A stretch of 64,000 nucleotides of DNA from Flavobacterium sp. ov086 (GTDB lineage Bacteria > Bacteroidota > Bacteroidia > Flavobacteriales > Flavobacteriaceae), in contig NZ_FZNL01000012.1 of assembly GCF_900187965.1 (NCBI RefSeq), positions 62,001-126,000 on the forward strand. Reading direction: 5' to 3'. A program made the position numbers and the translations under genes. A model generated the notes under the pieces. That model saw only the letters and a program-made list of their open reading frames with translations, did no database searches and had not been told where the DNA came from. Within the stretch, counting starts at the first letter, position 1. The number at the start of each line of letters is the position of its first letter. This document shows positions 62,279 to 64,000 of this stretch, piece by piece.

Positions 62279-62800
62279 AATTTCAGAAGTTTTTTTTTCA
62301 GAGAGAGGCTTAGTATGCATTTTAAATTGATTTTATTGTATTTATATTGTTGATTGTTAGTTAGTTGTGTATTTTTGTTTTATTTCAATAATTGTTAAAA
62401 AAGCATTGCTGGTGAACCTTAAAATGTAGTATTTTTTACTTGGTTTTTATCCTTTAAACTTTTTTCAAAAGATTGAAAATGAACTAAAAACGTCATTTAA
62501 GATCGATTGTCAATTTTTAAAAGCTTTTTCAGTTTCTTAAAGCTCCCATATTTTAAATACATCTTCAAAAGAAAATTTTCTTTTTCGAATCCCATAAAAT
62601 TTTATTTGAAACATCAATTCTGTACTGAAATTAATTACATGCAACAGGTTAAAATAAATTAAAAGTGTCAATAGCTGCTTCATGACAATTATCATTTTTT
62701 GTAAGAATATATTCGGCCACCTTTGTGGATATATTAGAGTCATTGTTTTCTGACCTTAATAAAAGTTGCTGAAAATAAAGAAGTTAATAAAGAAGCAGAT
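62279..62800. other. intergenic region between divergent susC promoter and narK-like gene
   Basis: A strongly AT-rich stretch of about 520 bases. I found no consensus promoter for the plus-strand transporter and no FNR-type palindrome. One 68-codon minus frame at 62537-62743 has no protein-like features. The region holds the upstream control DNA for both sides. Confidence 0.4.
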
Positions 62801-64000
62801 ATGAGTAATCTTTCGCAATCGCATAAAATTTTATTTTTAAATACATTAGCATTTACAATTTGTTTTGCCTGTTGGACATTAAATGGTGTTTTAGTTACTT
62901 ATCTCGTTGATAAAGGTATTTTTAACTGGACAGTTGTTGAAACAGGCTGGTTATTAGGGATTCCTATATTATCAGGTTCTATATTCCGACTTCCTATAGG
63001 TATTTTGACGGATAAATATGGAGGTAAAATTGTATTTTCAATTTTGTTGATACTTTGTTCTATTCCTCTTTTTCTACTTCCTTTTGCCAATTCCTTTTGG
63101 AGCTTTGCCGTTTTAAGTTTTTTCTTTGGCTTAGTAGGAACCAGTTTTGCAGTAGGAATAGGTTATACTTCAGCTTGGTATCCTAAAAACTGGCAGGGTA
63201 GAGCATTAGGTATTTTCGGAATGGGAAATGCCGGAGCTGCGATAACAACTTTTATAGCACCAACTTTATTAAATCAGCTATCAGAAAAAGATCCTTTAAA
63301 CGGTTGGAAAATGCTTCCCATTATTTATGGAGCAGTATTAATACTTATAGGAATACTTTTTATTGTTTTTGCTAAAAATAAAATCAATTCTGGAGTTTCA
63401 AAAACAATGGGAGAATTGATGTCTCCACTTAAAAATATTCGTGTGTGGCGTTTTGGAGCCTATTACTTTTTAGTATTCGGATGCTTTGTAGCTTATTCAC
63501 AATGGTTAGTTCCTAATTTCATGAATGTTTATCATACCTCATTGGTAATGGGCGGAATGTTTGCTACAATGTTCAGTTTGCCATCAGGAATTATCAGAGC
63601 TTTTGGCGGTTATTTATCAGATAAGTTTGGAGCCAGAAAAGTAATGTATTGGGTACTTGGCTCATCTATAGTAATTAGCTTTTTATTAATGTTTCCAAAA
63701 ATGGAAATTTTTACCGCAGGTCCCGGAGTTCTTTCCGGTACAAATGGTATAGTTACCGAAGTTTCTGCAGAAGCAATTACTGTAAATGGTAAAGAACATA
63801 AAATCCATAAAAAAGAAATTTCAAACAACGATGATAAAGCAATTTTTCCTGTAAAGAATTCGTGGCAGGAAATTGTAGTAGAACAAAATCAAGAAGTCAA
63901 AAAGAAAGAGTTATTAGCCCAAGGTGTCACGCAAATTAAGTTTAGCGCCAATTTATGGGTATATGTAATTCTGGTAATCCTTATAGGAATCTCGTGGGGA
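62801..64000 (+). CDS. NarK/NasA-type nitrate/nitrite transporter, 3' end cut by window
   Basis: Open to the window end: 400 codons from the ATG at 62801 with no stop. Major-facilitator fold; the A-motif-like loop RLPIGILTDKYGG (63-75) and the nitrate signature GRALGIFGMGNAGAAITTF (about 131-149) place it in the nitrate/nitrite porter group. Between spans, residues about 303-380 form a hydrophilic insert (PGVLSGTNGIVTEVSAEAITVNGKEHKIHKK), which looks like a small beta domain and is not in E. coli NarK. Divergent from the sulfur locus. Confidence 0.8.
   Translation, partial: MSNLSQSHKILFLNTLAFTICFACWTLNGVLVTYLVDKGIFNWTVVETGWLLGIPILSGSIFRLPIGILTDKYGGKIVFSILLILCSIPLFLLPFANSFWSFAVLSFFFGLVGTSFAVGIGYTSAWYPKNWQGRALGIFGMGNAGAAITTFIAPTLLNQLSEKDPLNGWKMLPIIYGAVLILIGILFIVFAKNKINSGVSKTMGELMSPLKNIRVWRFGAYYFLVFGCFVAYSQWLVPNFMNVYHTSLVMGGMFATMFSLPSGIIRAFGGYLSDKFGARKVMYWVLGSSIVISFLLMFPKMEIFTAGPGVLSGTNGIVTEVSAEAITVNGKEHKIHKKEISNNDDKAIFPVKNSWQEIVVEQNQEVKKKELLAQGVTQIKFSANLWVYVILVILIGISWG

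Noticed and set aside
62537..62743. 68-codon minus frame between the sulfur locus and the nitrate porter
   Set aside because: Composition follows the AT-rich background and no promoter, domain or signal peptide supports it.

Overview
The window looks like a chromosomal stretch of a Flavobacterium-type bacterium (phylum Bacteroidota). Supporting signs are the strong AT bias, Bacteroidota promoters (TTTG, about 19 bases, TAnnTTTG), a SusC/SusD pair, Rho with a long Asn/Pro-rich insert, lipoproteins with acidic residues after the lipobox cysteine, and DUF4293, DUF3667, DUF4919 and PorT-like proteins. No rRNA, tRNA, CRISPR array, phage or transposase gene was seen.

Layout. 0-20 kb: mostly minus-strand small accessory genes: three GNAT acetyltransferases, three DUF1801 proteins, two SRPBCC proteins, two AraC regulators, a LOG protein, a lactonase, an MBL-fold hydrolase and an Asp/Glu racemase. 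20-28 kb: carbonic anhydrase, arginase-family protein, a two-gene lipoprotein operon whose second product is a cholesterol-dependent-cytolysin-like protein without domain 4, TPM and NlpE proteins, lpdA and an HNH/NUMOD-type gene. 28-45 kb: ABC exporter, truA, a giant flotillin-like protein, a YfcE phosphoesterase, a two-component pair, rho, an M28 peptidase, dienelactone hydrolase, an Lrp regulator divergent from rocD, and a glycosyltransferase with TPRs.

45-62 kb is the most striking part: a run of minus-strand genes that reads as one sulfur-scavenging locus. In transcription order it has a strong promoter, a ten-residue leader peptide with two adjacent Cys codons and a hairpin, susC, susD, two sulfatases, a 39-residue membrane peptide, a sterol-desaturase-type hydroxylase, a periplasmic rhodanese-thioredoxin fusion with no rhodanese cysteine, a YeiH-type transporter, a third sulfatase, then a family 2A encapsulin shell gene overlapping a SufS-type cysteine desulfurase with a 240-residue cargo-loading extension. 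The inferred logic is: import sulfated organics, release sulfate, move sulfur species across the envelope, and handle or store sulfur in a protein nanocompartment. The leader peptide could tie expression to cysteine supply. The window ends inside a NarK-type nitrate/nitrite transporter gene.

Intergenic DNA is rich in repeats: one 28-base terminator hairpin occurs in four near-identical copies within 5.5 kb (plus a diverged fifth), AAAGGTTC-type arrays flank several genes, and several palindromic elements sit between genes. Four gene starts (SRPBCC, truA, yfcE, sulfatase 1) were moved downstream: in three the longer frame runs through repeat DNA, and in the fourth a clear signal peptide begins at the internal Met.
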